Shown here in pieces: positions 9,112 to 18,311 of a stretch of 64,000 nucleotides of DNA. The notes under the pieces are model-generated. The model did no database searches. It was not told the origin of the DNA and saw nothing but the letters and a program-made list of their open reading frames with translations. A program made the translations under genes and the position numbers. How positions within the stretch are numbered: the stretch's first letter is position 1; each line of letters starts with the position of its first letter. This DNA is from Winslowiella toletana (GTDB lineage Bacteria; Pseudomonadota; Gammaproteobacteria; Enterobacterales; Enterobacteriaceae), in assembly GCF_017875465.1 (NCBI RefSeq), contig NZ_JAGGMQ010000001.1, positions 1,178,001 through 1,242,000 on the forward strand. Direction: 5' to 3'.

Positions 9112-10449
9112 CTACTCTTTAAAATCGGCGGCATCCAGCTCGTGGCGCGACAGCAGCTTATAGAACTCGGTGCGATTACGTCCGGCAAGACGTGCCGCGT
9201 TGGTGACATTGCCTTTGGTCATTTGCAATAGTTTACGCAAATAGTTGAGCTCAAACTGGTTGCGCGCCTCAACAAAGGTCGGCAATGCGGTGTTTTCACC
9301 CTCCAGCGCCTGCTCGACCAGCGCTTCGCTAATAACCGGCGAGGAGGTCAGCGCCACGCACTGCTCAATCACGTTGACCAGCTGTCGCACGTTGCCGGGC
9401 CAGCTGGCCGCCAGTAAACGCTTCATGGCGTCAGTGGAAAAACTGCGCACCTGCGGTTTATGGCGATCGGCAGTCTGACGCAACAGATGATTCGCCAGCA
9501 GTGGAATATCTTCCGCCCGTTCATGCAGCGCCGGAATACGCAGATTCACCACGTTCAGGCGATAAAACAGATCTTCACGAAACTCTTTTTTCTCCATCGC
9601 TTTCGGCAAATCGCGATGCGTGGCGGAGATAATCCGCACATTGATATCCAGATCGCGGTTACTGCCCAGCGGACGCACTTTACGCTCCTGCAACACCCGC
9701 AGCAATTTCACCTGCAACGCCTGTGGCATATCGCCAATTTCATCTAAAAACAGCGTGCCGCCTTCCGCAGCCTGAAACAGTCCTTCGCGCGCGCTGACTG
9801 CGCCGGTGAAGGCGCCTTTGGCATGACCAAACAGCTCTGACTCCAGTAGCTGCTCCGGCAGCGCGCCGCAGTTGATCGCAATAAACCCTTTGCCCGCGCG
9901 CGGACTGGCGGCATGGATCGCCTGCGCCAGCACTTCTTTGCCGGTGCCACTCTGACCATTAATCAGCACGCTCACATCCGACTGCGCCACCATTCGCGCC
10001 TGCTCCAGCAGCCGCAGCATCAGCGGGCTGCGGGTAACGATAGAGTCACTCCATGCTTCGTCGGTGACTGGTGCGCTGTGCGCCAGCGCTTCATCAATCG
10101 CTTTATACAGCGCATCGCGATCGACTGGCTTGGTAAGAAAGCTGAACACGCCCTGCTGCGTTGCCGATACCGCTTCCGGAATCGAGCCATGCGCGGTCAG
10201 GATAATTACCGGCATCCCGGGGTGCAGCTTCTGAATCTCACTGAACAGCGCCAGGCCGTCCATCTCATCCATACGCAGGTCGCTGATCACCAGCGCCACT
10301 TTCTCACGGGCTAACTGACGCAGCGCCTCCGGGCCACTGGCGGCGGTGGTCACCTGAAAACCTTCACTGCTCAGGCGCATGCCGAGCAGCTTCAACAGAC
10401 TGGGATCATCATCCACCAGCAGTAATCGGGCTGACTTGCGTTGTATCAT
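9112..10449 (-). CDS. glrR: sigma-54-dependent response regulator GlrR (QseF)
   Basis: The 445-residue protein is a complete NtrC-family regulator. It has a receiver domain (acidic DDD 13-15, phosphoacceptor D57 in VISDLRMDEMDG), an AAA+ domain with Walker A GQSGTGKE, the sigma-54 contact loop GAFTGA and Walker B GGTLFLDEIGDMP, and a C-terminal Fis-type HTH (NVTNAARLAGRNRTEFYKLL). It overlaps the end of qseG by 4 nt. Its expected target is glmY, whose sigma-54 promoter and TGTC-N10-GACA sites are visible in this window. Confidence 0.96.
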   Translation of the reverse strand: MIQRKSARLLLVDDDPSLLKLLGMRLSSEGFQVTTAASGPEALRQLAREKVALVISDLRMDEMDGLALFSEIQKLHPGMPVIILTAHGSIPEAVSATQQGVFSFLTKPVDRDALYKAIDEALAHSAPVTDEAWSDSIVTRSPLMLRLLEQARMVAQSDVSVLINGQSGTGKEVLAQAIHAASPRAGKGFIAINCGALPEQLLESELFGHAKGAFTGAVSAREGLFQAAEGGTLFLDEIGDMPQALQVKLLRVLQERKVRPLGSNRDLDINVRIISATHRDLPKAMEKKEFREDLFYRLNVVNLRIPALHERAEDIPLLANHLLRQTADRHKPQVRSFSTDAMKRLLAASWPGNVRQLVNVIEQCVALTSSPVISEALVEQALEGENTALPTFVEARNQFELNYLRKLLQMTKGNVTNAARLAGRNRTEFYKLLSRHELDAADFKE

Positions 10450-11216
10450 GGGTTGCCGCTCTCCGTGGCGTTTTGTGCGTTATCCGGGACAGACGGCACA
10501 TAGGTATCATCCGCCTCAACCGCAGGTGCGGCGTCACGCTTGTCCGCGCTATGGGTATTATCAGAAACATCAGCCGATTTACGCGATGATAACTGGCGCT
10601 CAATATCGGTCAGCGATTCCAGTTTACGCCGGGTATCGGCCAGCTCCCGCATCAGTTTGCGCTGATTATGCCGCAGCTCATCCAGCTGGTTGTCAGAGGT
10701 TTCCTGCAGTTGCGCGTAACGACCGCGATCTGCCGACAGTTGCAGTTGCGCCGCCTGGTTATCACGCCATAACTGTAACAACGGGCGAATTGACGGCGGA
10801 TAATCGACGCTGAAACTGTCCAGCCGCTCCACATACTGACGCCGCTCAACCGGTGTCACATTACCGTTATTCAGCAGTACGCCCTGTTTGAAGGTATTTT
10901 GCCAGTTTCCGGCTGGCCATTGCCGCGCTTCGGCACGGGCTTCAGCGGGTGACAGGCGCGTACCGCAATCCATCGCCCGCATCCAGTAGAGGGGGTTTTT
11001 CATGCTCTCCTCGTCTTCAATCTGCCAGACACGCTCACAGCTAACCGACAGGTAATCGACGATTTTGATCTCCGGCTCCAGAACCACGTTTTTTTTACTG
11101 TTATGTTGTGTCTGGTACGACGGCTGCGCGCATGCTGTCATTAACAGCGGGAGAAACATGGCGGCGATCCTGCCAAAAGGACGCAAAGCGACGGCAGAAA
11201 AAAGTTTGAATTTCAT
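10446..11216 (-). CDS. qseG: outer-membrane lipoprotein QseG
   Basis: The 256-residue product has a lipoprotein signal peptide ending in LLMTAC (C29). Its C-terminal half contains coiled-coil-like charged helices (roughly residues 150-210). It lies between glrK and glrR with an 8-nt gap from glrK and a 4-nt overlap with glrR, the same operon order as in E. coli, where QseG contacts GlrK (QseE) and modulates signalling. The identification leans on this conserved context. Confidence 0.9.
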   Translation of the reverse strand: MKFKLFSAVALRPFGRIAAMFLPLLMTACAQPSYQTQHNSKKNVVLEPEIKIVDYLSVSCERVWQIEDEESMKNPLYWMRAMDCGTRLSPAEARAEARQWPAGNWQNTFKQGVLLNNGNVTPVERRQYVERLDSFSVDYPPSIRPLLQLWRDNQAAQLQLSADRGRYAQLQETSDNQLDELRHNQRKLMRELADTRRKLESLTDIERQLSSRKSADVSDNTHSADKRDAAPAVEADDTYVPSVPDNAQNATESGNP

Positions 11217-11223
11217 TGGATTA

Positions 11224-12651
11224 CTATTTCCCGGCGTTTAAATTCAATTCGATACGGAAGCAGACATCTGCATCATCGTCTGCTGCCACCAGGTGAAGAT
11301 CACCCTGCATTCGCCGTATACAATCTTTGGCAATACTCAGCCCCAGACCACTGCCTTTTACCGCCCCTTTGCGTTGCAGGCTGCCCTGGAAAAAAGGCTC
11401 GAAAATCATCGCCTGCTCTTCAGTCGGGATCGGAGTGCCGGTATTTGCCACATCAATAAAAATACGTTGCCCCTGTTGGTGGCTACGCAGCCAGATCTTA
11501 CCGGATTCGCTGCCGTAGTGCACCGCGTTCGAATAGAGATTATCGATGACACGCATCAGCAGTGTTGGCTCGGCATAGCACTGTGTGATCTGAAGATCGA
11601 TCTCGGTGTGGATCAGCTTAGCGCGTGCGGTGAGACTGTGGGAGGAAACCACGATCTCAACGATCTGATCCAGCGCCACTGCTTCCAGTTCCGTCGGACC
11701 ATCCGCCAGTTTACGGTTGTAATCCAGTAGCTGCTCAATCAGCTTTTGCAGATGGCGGCTGCTCTGGTCGAGAATGCTGACCACCTCCTGCTGATCGGCA
11801 GTTAGCGGTCCGGCAACCTGATCGGCCAGTAATTCAGTGCCCTCACGCATACTGGCAAGCGGCGTTTTTAACTCATGCGAAATATGGCGTAAAAATTCGT
11901 GCCGTTGCGACTCCAGCCACGCCAGACGTTCGCTGAGCCAGATAATGCGCTGCCCGAGGGAGCGGATCTCGCGTGGGCCTTTAAACAGTACGCTGCTGCC
12001 CAGGGGACGACCTTCGCCGAGCCGGTTGATCATGCGCTCAACCCCTTTTACCGGGCCGATAATCATGCGAGTAAACAGCAGCACTAAACCAAGGCTGACA
12101 AGAAATAAAATCAGCGCCTGCCAGCCAAAGTACTGTCCGCGGTCGGCGATTTCACGTTGCAGCTGCAGACCACGGGAGAACACCACTTCGCGCGTGGCCT
12201 GCACCATCTGGCCATTCGCATTAGAAAAGCCCTCAAGATTATCCGCCGCTGCTTTTACCGGATTGCTGTTCTGGCAGTGTAGCTGGGAAAGCTGAGTCAG
12301 AAACTGACGCAGGCTACGATAATAACGAATGTCGGGCAGTACCGGCGCATGCGCATCCAGCATCTGCGAATAGCGGCTGTGCTGAGTCTGATACAGGCGC
12401 GCCAGCATCGGATCATCCAGCACACAATACTGGCGATAGCTACGCTCCAGCTCCAGCGCAGTACGTGCCATCGCTTCGCTGCGCCGAACATCGGTCAGGG
12501 TGGTACGGTTAGTATCGGCGGCGCGTTCGCTCAGCGCTGCCAGGCTCTCCCACGCCTGCCAGGCCAGTACCAGCAACGGCAGCAGCACCAGCAAAAAAGC
12601 CATCAAAACCAGTTGCCGCAGCGAACGCGGAAAGAGACGCCATTTATTCAC
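11224..12651 (-). CDS. glrK: sensor histidine kinase GlrK (QseE)
   Basis: The 475-residue kinase has two transmembrane helices (near residues 12-32 and 175-195) around a periplasmic helical region, then a HAMP segment, the H-box RHISHELKTPLASMREG and the ATP-binding boxes VIDNLYSNAVHYG and GSGLGLSIAKDC. It phosphorylates GlrR. It heads the glrK-qseG-glrR operon and lies immediately downstream of glmY on the same strand, matching the E. coli layout. Confidence 0.95.
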   Translation of the reverse strand: MNKWRLFPRSLRQLVLMAFLLVLLPLLVLAWQAWESLAALSERAADTNRTTLTDVRRSEAMARTALELERSYRQYCVLDDPMLARLYQTQHSRYSQMLDAHAPVLPDIRYYRSLRQFLTQLSQLHCQNSNPVKAAADNLEGFSNANGQMVQATREVVFSRGLQLQREIADRGQYFGWQALILFLVSLGLVLLFTRMIIGPVKGVERMINRLGEGRPLGSSVLFKGPREIRSLGQRIIWLSERLAWLESQRHEFLRHISHELKTPLASMREGTELLADQVAGPLTADQQEVVSILDQSSRHLQKLIEQLLDYNRKLADGPTELEAVALDQIVEIVVSSHSLTARAKLIHTEIDLQITQCYAEPTLLMRVIDNLYSNAVHYGSESGKIWLRSHQQGQRIFIDVANTGTPIPTEEQAMIFEPFFQGSLQRKGAVKGSGLGLSIAKDCIRRMQGDLHLVAADDDADVCFRIELNLNAGK

Positions 12652-12724
12652 AAAGTTGATTCCTGTGCAAAATCTGCTGTTGATGCTAGCTGAGTGTAAG
12701 GCAGGAAGAAAGCGTGGGGACGGA

Positions 12725-12955
12725 AAAGAAAAACGGCAGATTCAGAGAATCTGCCGTTTTTTGTTCGCTGACATAATATCAACGGAACTGAATAGGTGGT
12801 GCCTAACTCAACGTTACGTCCGAAGCTTGATAAAGTCACAAAGTGAACTGTTATCGGTCTGGTGGACGGCAGGCACCGTATTGTGCGTCATTCGAAGTTT
12901 TATGAAGCGCTTGTCCGCTTGCGCAGGGCTGTCATAACAGGGTGAATGAGCCACT
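12725..12955 (-). ncRNA. glmY: small regulatory RNA GlmY
   Basis: Read on the minus strand, the RNA starts AGTGGCTCATTCACC, the same 5' end as E. coli GlmY, shortly followed by ATGACAGCCC. It ends at a strong terminator: an AACGGCAGATT/AATCTGCCGTT stem at 12731-12759 followed by TTTTTCTTTT. GlmY sequesters the adaptor RapZ and so stabilises GlmZ and raises glmS expression. At about 230 nt it is longer than the roughly 184-nt E. coli transcript, the extra length being in the 3' half. Start from homology, end from the terminator. Confidence 0.88.
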
Positions 12956-12965
12956 GGAGAGATTA

Positions 12966-12982
12966 TTGCAATCGGCGTGCCA
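12966..12982 (-). promoter_or_regulatory. sigma-54 promoter of glmY
   Basis: On the minus strand TGGCAC, five bases (GCCGA), then TTGCAA match the sigma-54 -24/-12 consensus TGGCAC-N5-TTGCW fully. The predicted start, 11-12 nt after the -12 GC, is exactly the A of AGTGGCTC at 12955. Promoter and sRNA start therefore support each other. Confidence 0.92.
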
Positions 12983-12999
12983 CATTTAAGATATTTGTT

Positions 13000-13140
13000 T
13001 ATTTTATTGATTTTAAAGGATTATATAATTTAAGCGTATTCGCATTGCCGCAAAAATTTTACCGTCTGGTCTGGCAGAGTGTCGTCAAAAAGTAACACCA
13101 TTAGGAATTTTCGCAGACAACCAATAAAATCAACCATTTA
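13000..13140. promoter_or_regulatory. two IHF-like sites in the glmY upstream region
   Basis: AATCAACCATTTA at 13128-13140 fits the IHF consensus WATCAANNNNTTR completely. A second candidate on the minus strand (13000-13012, AATCAATAAAATA) has one mismatch and lies about 50 bp before the start site, between promoter and activator sites. IHF-assisted DNA bending is known for E. coli glmY. The region is AT-rich, so chance matches are possible. Confidence 0.55.
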
Positions 13141-13193
13141 TATGTCTCTGTTTAGAGACAGCACGAACACGCTTTTGTCGTAGATTTGCAACA
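13080..13193 (-). promoter_or_regulatory. three GlrR activator sites upstream of glmY
   Basis: The GlrR consensus TGTC-N10-GACA occurs exactly at 13143-13160. Two near-matches of the form TGTC-N10-AACA flank it at 13080-13097 and 13176-13193. They lie 125 to 238 bp upstream of the glmY start, the distance expected for sigma-54 enhancer sites. E. coli glmY also has three such sites. Confidence 0.8.
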
Positions 13194-13246
13194 CCTTATG
13201 ACAGCAGGCGAATGCGCAGTAATAAGGAAAGCAAAATAAGCCATTT

Positions 13247-13267
13247 TATAATGATACCGCGGTATCA
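13247..13267 (+). promoter_or_regulatory. -10 element overlapping a 16-bp perfect palindrome
   Basis: A consensus TATAAT (13247-13252) is directly followed by, and shares its last base with, the perfect palindrome TGATACCGCGGTATCA (13252-13267). It lies 54 bp before the ORF at 13321. No good -35 is visible at 17 bp, suggesting an activator-dependent or weak promoter. A palindrome covering the start site is typical of a repressor operator; the regulator is unknown. Confidence 0.5.
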
Positions 13268-13320
13268 ACGCGCATAGTATACGGACCTGTTGAATAATCG
13301 ACGTTACAAGGAAAACGGCT

Positions 13321-13800
13321 ATGCCCGAATTACACTGCTATTCAGGAATATTACCCTTTTCGCATACTGCTGATTTAACCGAGCAGCATAGAGCCTGGAC
13401 AGTCACAAATCCGTTGGGCATCCAGGTGGGGAGTAAAAAAATCAAAAAAAACGCATTAATGCCCACCTCTTATTGTTGCTGTAAGCTGGCAATGCCTTTC
13501 AGGGTTTATCTTAAACGGAAGAAGCCCGCGACTCTTCACGATCTACAGCAAAACGTTATGCAACAACCTGACCGGTGTGCCACTGTGGATAAGCCCGTCA
13601 GGCTAATGACCAGAAGTGAATTTAACGAGGCCAACAGACTATTGAGCGAGTTCAACATCGCGCCAATGCCCGAAATAGCAGGCAAAATCGTTGAAGAGCC
13701 GATTTATGACTTTCTCCCACCGCCCAGAATCGTAGCAATTATCTACGATGTCCCGCCTCCCCCCAGACCCGTCGCGGTTCAGCAAAAACAGGATCGTTAA
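13321..13800 (+). CDS. hypothetical protein, 159 residues
   Basis: I do not recognise this protein. The ATG follows AAGGAAAA and an upstream -10/palindrome. Residues 45-60 contain a Cys cluster (SYCCCKLAM), the middle is basic and the last 30 residues are proline-rich (FLPPPRI, VPPPPRP). There is no signal peptide or transmembrane helix. It lies between glmY and purL, where E. coli has no gene, and is followed by a wrecked toxin-antitoxin locus, so this is an accessory spot. It could be a true small gene or a spurious ORF. Confidence 0.5.
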   Translation: MPELHCYSGILPFSHTADLTEQHRAWTVTNPLGIQVGSKKIKKNALMPTSYCCCKLAMPFRVYLKRKKPATLHDLQQNVMQQPDRCATVDKPVRLMTRSEFNEANRLLSEFNIAPMPEIAGKIVEEPIYDFLPPPRIVAIIYDVPPPPRPVAVQQKQDR

Positions 13801-13814
13801 ACCTCGCCTTGATA

Positions 13815-13865
13815 TTAGCCTTCAGGCTAATTTAGCATTTGAGTTAATTTAGCTCAAAAGCTAAA
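13815..13865. promoter_or_regulatory. nested inverted repeats before the collapsed toxin-antitoxin locus
   Basis: TTAGCC-TTCA-GGCTAA (13815-13830) and TTTAGC-N6-GCTAAA (13848-13865) are perfect inverted repeats sharing a TTAGC core, ending 27 bp before the toxin fragment. This is the usual place for autoregulatory operators of type II toxin-antitoxin operons. The first could also end transcription of the preceding ORF, but it lacks a U-run. Confidence 0.5.
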
Positions 13866-13892
13866 TCAGGGCAGTTATCAGGGAGATTAAAC

Positions 13893-14098
13893 ATGTTTCA
13901 ACTGAACTATCATCCTGAAGCTGTCGAGGAAGTGGCAGCGTTGCCGGATAGCCTAAGAGGTAAGATGGTGCGCCTGCTGGACCAGCTTGAAGCCAGAGGG
14001 AATGCGTTGCGAAAAGAATGTGACCCGTGCCAGCTGGGATACGCTGCGTCGTTATGCTGCCGCGTGTGGTATTCATCTTGCGCTAACCGCAAGAGTCT
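13893..14098 (+). pseudogene. collapsed toxin-antitoxin locus: RelE-type toxin N-terminus joined to an antitoxin C-terminus
   Basis: The frame from ATG 13893 begins MFQLNYHPEAVEEVAALPDS and runs to about 14024 like the N-terminus of a RelE/HigB (Gp49-type) toxin, then loses similarity. From about 14020 another frame reads TRASWDTLRRYAAACGIH and LALTARV before TGA at 14098, resembling the last 25 residues of an Xre-type antitoxin. The simplest reading is an internal deletion that removed the toxin C-terminus and the antitoxin HTH, fusing the ends out of frame. The 87-codon composite frame to 14156 runs into the purL terminator and is unlikely to be functional. Confidence 0.7.
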
Positions 14099-14104
14099 GA
14101 ATGC

Positions 14105-14130
14105 AAAAAAGGCCGGAATAATCCGGCCTT
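14105..14130 (-). terminator. purL intrinsic terminator
   Basis: On the minus strand AAGGCCGG, a short loop and CCGGCCTT are followed by six T residues (complement of 14105-14110), about 25 nt after the purL stop. It is a textbook Rho-independent terminator. Confidence 0.88.
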
Positions 14131-14152
14131 CTCACGATTTAGCCGTCAGCGT

Positions 14153-17100
14153 TTAGCCCAGCTGCTTGCGCGCATTACGGAAGATACGCATCCACGGACT
14201 GTCTTCGCCCCACTCGGCTGGATGCCAGGAGTTGCTGACGGTGCGGAATACGCGCTCCGGATGCGGCATCATAATGGTCACACGACCACTTTCATTCGAT
14301 ACCGCCGTAATACCGTTTGGAGAACCATTCGGGTTCGCCGGATAGTCCTGGGTCACTTTGCCGAAGTTATCAACAAAACGCAGCGCCACCAGCCCCTGAT
14401 GCTCCAGCTTCGCCAGATGCGCGTTATCACGCACTTCAACGAAACCTTCGCCATGGGAAACCGCAATCGGCATCCGTGAACCGACCATACCGTCCAGCAG
14501 CAGCGACGGGCTGGCGGCAACTTCGACCAGGCTAAAGCGCGCTTCAAAACGCTCCGACTGGTTACGCACAAAGCGCGGCCAGCTTTCGCTACCCGGGATC
14601 AGTTCGCGCAGATTCGACATCATCTGACAACCGTTACAGACCCCCAGCGCCAGCGTCTGTGGACGATGGAAGAAGGTTTCAAACTCATCACGCACGCGGC
14701 TGTTAAACAGAATCGATTTCGCCCAGCCTTCACCGGCGCCCAGCACGTCACCGTACGAGAAGCCACCGCAAGCCACCAGCGCCTGGAAATCTTCCAGACC
14801 CGTACGGCCAGCCAGCAGATCGCTCATATGGACGTCGACCGCATCAAAACCGGCGCGATGCCAGGCGGCAGCCATTTCGATATGGGAGTTAACGCCCTGC
14901 TCACGCAGCACCGCGACTTTAGGACGCGCACCAGTGGCGATATACGGCGCGGCAACATCTTCTTCCGGCTTAAAGCTCAGACTAACGTTGAGGCCCGGAT
15001 CGGTATCATCTTTCTTCGCTTCATGCTCCTGATCGGCACAAATCGGGTTGTCACGCAGACGCTGCATCTGCCAGGTGGTTTCAGCCCACCAGGTGCGCAG
15101 TGTGGTGCGGCTTTCGCTGTACACCGCTTTGTCACCGGCGCGGACCACAAAGCGATCGCCGCTCTGGGCCTGACCGAGGTAGTGCACACACTGCGCCAGT
15201 CCGTTGTCGGCCAGCACCTGCTCCACCAGCGCACGATCCTGCGCGGCAACCTGAATCACCGCACCCAGCTCTTCGTTAAACAGTGCCGCCAGATTATCAC
15301 TGCCCAGCGCGGCAATATCCACTTCCACGCCGCAGTGACCGGTAAAGGCCATCTCTGCCAGCGTGACCAGCAAACCACCGTCGGAACGGTCGTGGTACGC
15401 CAGCAGTTTCTCATCCGCCACCAGCGTCTGGATGGCGTTAAAGAAGCCCGCCAGCTGCTGTGCGTCACGTACGTCAGCCGGTTTTTCACCCAGCTGGCGA
15501 TAAACCTGTGACAGCGCAGTCGCACCCAGCGCGTTCTGCCCCTGACCTAAATCGATTAACAGCAGCGCGTTATCCTGCTGCGGTTGCAGCTGCGGCGTGA
15601 CGGTACGACGTACGTCTTCGACGCGGGCAAACGCAGTAATCACCAGCGACAGCGGCGATGTCATCTCGCGCTGTTCAGCGCCCTGCTGCCAGCGGGTTTT
15701 CATCGACATAGAGTCTTTACCCACCGGAATGGTGATGCCCAGCGCCGGGCAAAGCTCTTCGCCAACGGCTTTTACTGCCGCATACAGACCCGCGTCTTCG
15801 CCCGGGTGTCCGGCTGCCGCCATCCAGTTTGCCGACAGCTTAATGCGCTTCAGCGAACCAATCTGCGTCGCCGCAATGTTGGTCAGTGCTTCACCCACTG
15901 CCAGACGGCCGGAAGCGGCAAAGTCCAGCAACGCAACCGGTGCGCGCTCGCCCAATGCCATCGCTTCACCGTAATAGCTGTCGAGGCTGGCAGTCGTCAC
16001 CGCACAGTTAGCCACCGGGATCTGCCACGGACCGACCATCTGATCGCGCGCCACCATCCCGGTTACGCTGCGGTCACCGATGGTCACCAGGAAGGTTTTC
16101 TCCGCCACGGCTGGCAGATGAAGTACGCGTTTCACCGCATCTTCAATGGTGATGCCATCACGCACCAGCGCCTCGCCTTTAACTTGCAGGGTGGCGACGT
16201 CACGTGTCATCTTCGGCGTTTTACCCAGCAGTACATCCAGCGGCATATCGATCGGTTTATTATCGAAATGGCTGTCAGACAGACTCAGGTGCAGCTCTTC
16301 AGTGGCTTCGCCAATTACCGCATAAGGTGCGCGTTCGCGCTGACACAGGCTGGCGAACTGCGCCAGTTTTTCTGGTGATACCGCCAGCACATAACGTTCC
16401 TGCGACTCGTTACACCAGACTTCCAGCGGACTCATGCCCGGCTCGTCGTTAAGGATATCGCGCAAATTAAACTTGCCACCGCGCTCGCCATCACTGACCA
16501 GCTCCGGCATCGCATTTGACAAGCCGCCAGCGCCGACGTCATGGATAAACAGGATCGGGTTGTCTTCGCCCAGCTCCCAGCAGCGGTCAATCACTTCCTG
16601 ACAGCGACGTTCCATTTCCGGGTTGTCGCGCTGTACCGAAGCAAAATCGAGATCGGCATCAGACTGACCGGAAGCCATAGAAGAAGCTGCGCCGCCGCCA
16701 AGACCGATATTCATCGCCGGGCCACCCAGCACGATCAGTTTGGCGCCAACGGTGATTTCACCCTTCTGCACGTGGTCGGCACGGATATTACCGATACCGC
16801 CCGCCAGCATAATCGGCTTATGGTAGCCACGTAGCTCAACGCCATTGTGGCTGTTAACGCGTTCTTCATAAGTACGGAAGTAACCATTCAGCGCCGGGCG
16901 ACCAAATTCGTTATTGAATGCCGCGCCGCCCAGTGGGCCTTCGGTCATAATATCCAGCGCGGTAACAATACGGTCTGGCTTGCCGAAATTCTCTTCCCAT
17001 GGCTGTTCAAAGCCCGGAATACGCAGGTTGGAGACGGAGAAGCCGACCAGTCCCGCTTTTGGTTTCGCACCGCGACCGGTTGCGCCTTCATCACGAATTT

Positions 17101-18043
17101 CACCGCCGGAGCCGGTAGCGGCGCCTGGCCATGGCGAAATCGCCGTCGGGTGGTTATGGGTTTCCACCTTCATCAGAATATGTGCATCTTCCTGATGGAA
17201 GTCATACACACCTTTATTGGCATCAGCATAGAAACGGCCAATCTGCGAGCCTTCCATCACTGCGGCGTTGTCTTTATAAGCCGACAGCACGTAATCAGGC
17301 GTCTGTTCAAAGGTGTTTTTGATCATCTTAAACAGCGATTTAGGCTGTTGCTGACCATCAATAATCCAGTCAGCGTTGAAAATTTTATGGCGACAGTGCT
17401 CGGAGTTTGCCTGTGCAAACATATACAGCTCGATGTCGTTCGGGTTGCGCCCCAGTTTTTCAAACGCAGCCTGCAGATAATCAATTTCATCATCCGCCAG
17501 CGCCAGACCCAGCTTCTGGTTAGCCTGCACCAGCGCATTGCGCCCTTCACCCAACAGATCGACGCTCTGCAGCGGCTGCGGCTGATGGTGAGCAAACAGC
17601 TGCTCCGCCTGATCCAGCTCGGTGAAGATCGTCTCCATCATGCGGTCATGCAGCAGCCCGCCCAGTGCTGTCCACTGTGCTTCGGTCAGCTGTGGCGCCT
17701 GCAGATAGAACGCCAGTCCGCGCTCAAGACGCAGCACCTGCGGTAAATCGCAGTTATGGGCAATATCGGTAGCTTTGGAGGACCATGGCGAAATGGTGCC
17801 TGGACGTGGGGTCACCAGTAATAAACGGCCTTGCGGCGCATGCTCAGCGAGAGACGGACCGTACTTCAACAGACGCTGAAGGCGGGCCTTTTCGTCAGCG
17901 TTCAGCGGCGCGCTGACATCAGCAAAATGGACGTACTCAGCGTAAATATCACTCACCGGCAGGTGAGCGTCCTGAAATCGGGCCAGCAGTTTGTTTACAC
18001 GAAATGCCGACAGAGCGGGCGAACCACGCAGAATTTCCATCAT
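14153..18043 (-). CDS. purL: phosphoribosylformylglycinamidine synthase
   Basis: Starting at [14 protein letters not shown] (ATG 18043) the protein has 1296 residues, as in the large single-chain enterobacterial PurL; the frame is open further upstream but that part is not conserved. The N-terminal and FGAM synthetase domains carry [22 protein letters not shown], and the C-terminal glutaminase domain has the nucleophile Cys in [13 protein letters not shown] and the HGEGF and PHPER motifs. It converts FGAR, glutamine and ATP to FGAM in purine synthesis. A PurR box lies upstream and a terminator downstream. Confidence 0.98.
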   Translation of the reverse strand: MMEILRGSPALSAFRVNKLLARFQDAHLPVSDIYAEYVHFADVSAPLNADEKARLQRLLKYGPSLAEHAPQGRLLLVTPRPGTISPWSSKATDIAHNCDLPQVLRLERGLAFYLQAPQLTEAQWTALGGLLHDRMMETIFTELDQAEQLFAHHQPQPLQSVDLLGEGRNALVQANQKLGLALADDEIDYLQAAFEKLGRNPNDIELYMFAQANSEHCRHKIFNADWIIDGQQQPKSLFKMIKNTFEQTPDYVLSAYKDNAAVMEGSQIGRFYADANKGVYDFHQEDAHILMKVETHNHPTAISPWPGAATGSGGEIRDEGATGRGAKPKAGLVGFSVSNLRIPGFEQPWEENFGKPDRIVTALDIMTEGPLGGAAFNNEFGRPALNGYFRTYEERVNSHNGVELRGYHKPIMLAGGIGNIRADHVQKGEITVGAKLIVLGGPAMNIGLGGGAASSMASGQSDADLDFASVQRDNPEMERRCQEVIDRCWELGEDNPILFIHDVGAGGLSNAMPELVSDGERGGKFNLRDILNDEPGMSPLEVWCNESQERYVLAVSPEKLAQFASLCQRERAPYAVIGEATEELHLSLSDSHFDNKPIDMPLDVLLGKTPKMTRDVATLQVKGEALVRDGITIEDAVKRVLHLPAVAEKTFLVTIGDRSVTGMVARDQMVGPWQIPVANCAVTTASLDSYYGEAMALGERAPVALLDFAASGRLAVGEALTNIAATQIGSLKRIKLSANWMAAAGHPGEDAGLYAAVKAVGEELCPALGITIPVGKDSMSMKTRWQQGAEQREMTSPLSLVITAFARVEDVRRTVTPQLQPQQDNALLLIDLGQGQNALGATALSQVYRQLGEKPADVRDAQQLAGFFNAIQTLVADEKLLAYHDRSDGGLLVTLAEMAFTGHCGVEVDIAALGSDNLAALFNEELGAVIQVAAQDRALVEQVLADNGLAQCVHYLGQAQSGDRFVVRAGDKAVYSESRTTLRTWWAETTWQMQRLRDNPICADQEHEAKKDDTDPGLNVSLSFKPEEDVAAPYIATGARPKVAVLREQGVNSHIEMAAAWHRAGFDAVDVHMSDLLAGRTGLEDFQALVACGGFSYGDVLGAGEGWAKSILFNSRVRDEFETFFHRPQTLALGVCNGCQMMSNLRELIPGSESWPRFVRNQSERFEARFSLVEVAASPSLLLDGMVGSRMPIAVSHGEGFVEVRDNAHLAKLEHQGLVALRFVDNFGKVTQDYPANPNGSPNGITAVSNESGRVTIMMPHPERVFRTVSNSWHPAEWGEDSPWMRIFRNARKQLG

Positions 18044-18132
18044 CAAAGATCTCTCGTCTTCGAAGCGCCGGGCGACGCTTCTTTGGGCGCAACAGGGAAA
18101 GCGGGCGCTATTATAGAGAATCCGCGGCCCCA

Positions 18133-18148
18133 ACGAAACCGTTTGCGC
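18133..18148 (-). promoter_or_regulatory. PurR operator of purL
   Basis: ACGAAACCGTTTGCGC matches the PurR consensus ACGCAAACGTTTGCGT at 13 of 16 positions, including CGTTTGCG. It lies 90 bp upstream of the purL start. purL is a member of the PurR regulon in E. coli. Confidence 0.75.
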
Positions 18149-18311
18149 ACAATTTCTCGGATACAGGAATTGGCTTAAAATTGCGCAAAAACTGCTGAAT
18201 AAGTTGCAGCGCTGCACTTTGTTGCGCAAAATGCCCCACGCTCTGGGAAATCGACCATAACTAATACTGCCGAAAGAGACAGAGGCCTGCGGGCAACCAA
18301 GAGATAACTAT

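Noticed and set aside
14666..15511. Long plus-strand frames inside purL (281, 264 and 299 codons)
   Set aside because: They are antisense frames in a high-GC third-position gene, with no ribosome sites or family motifs.
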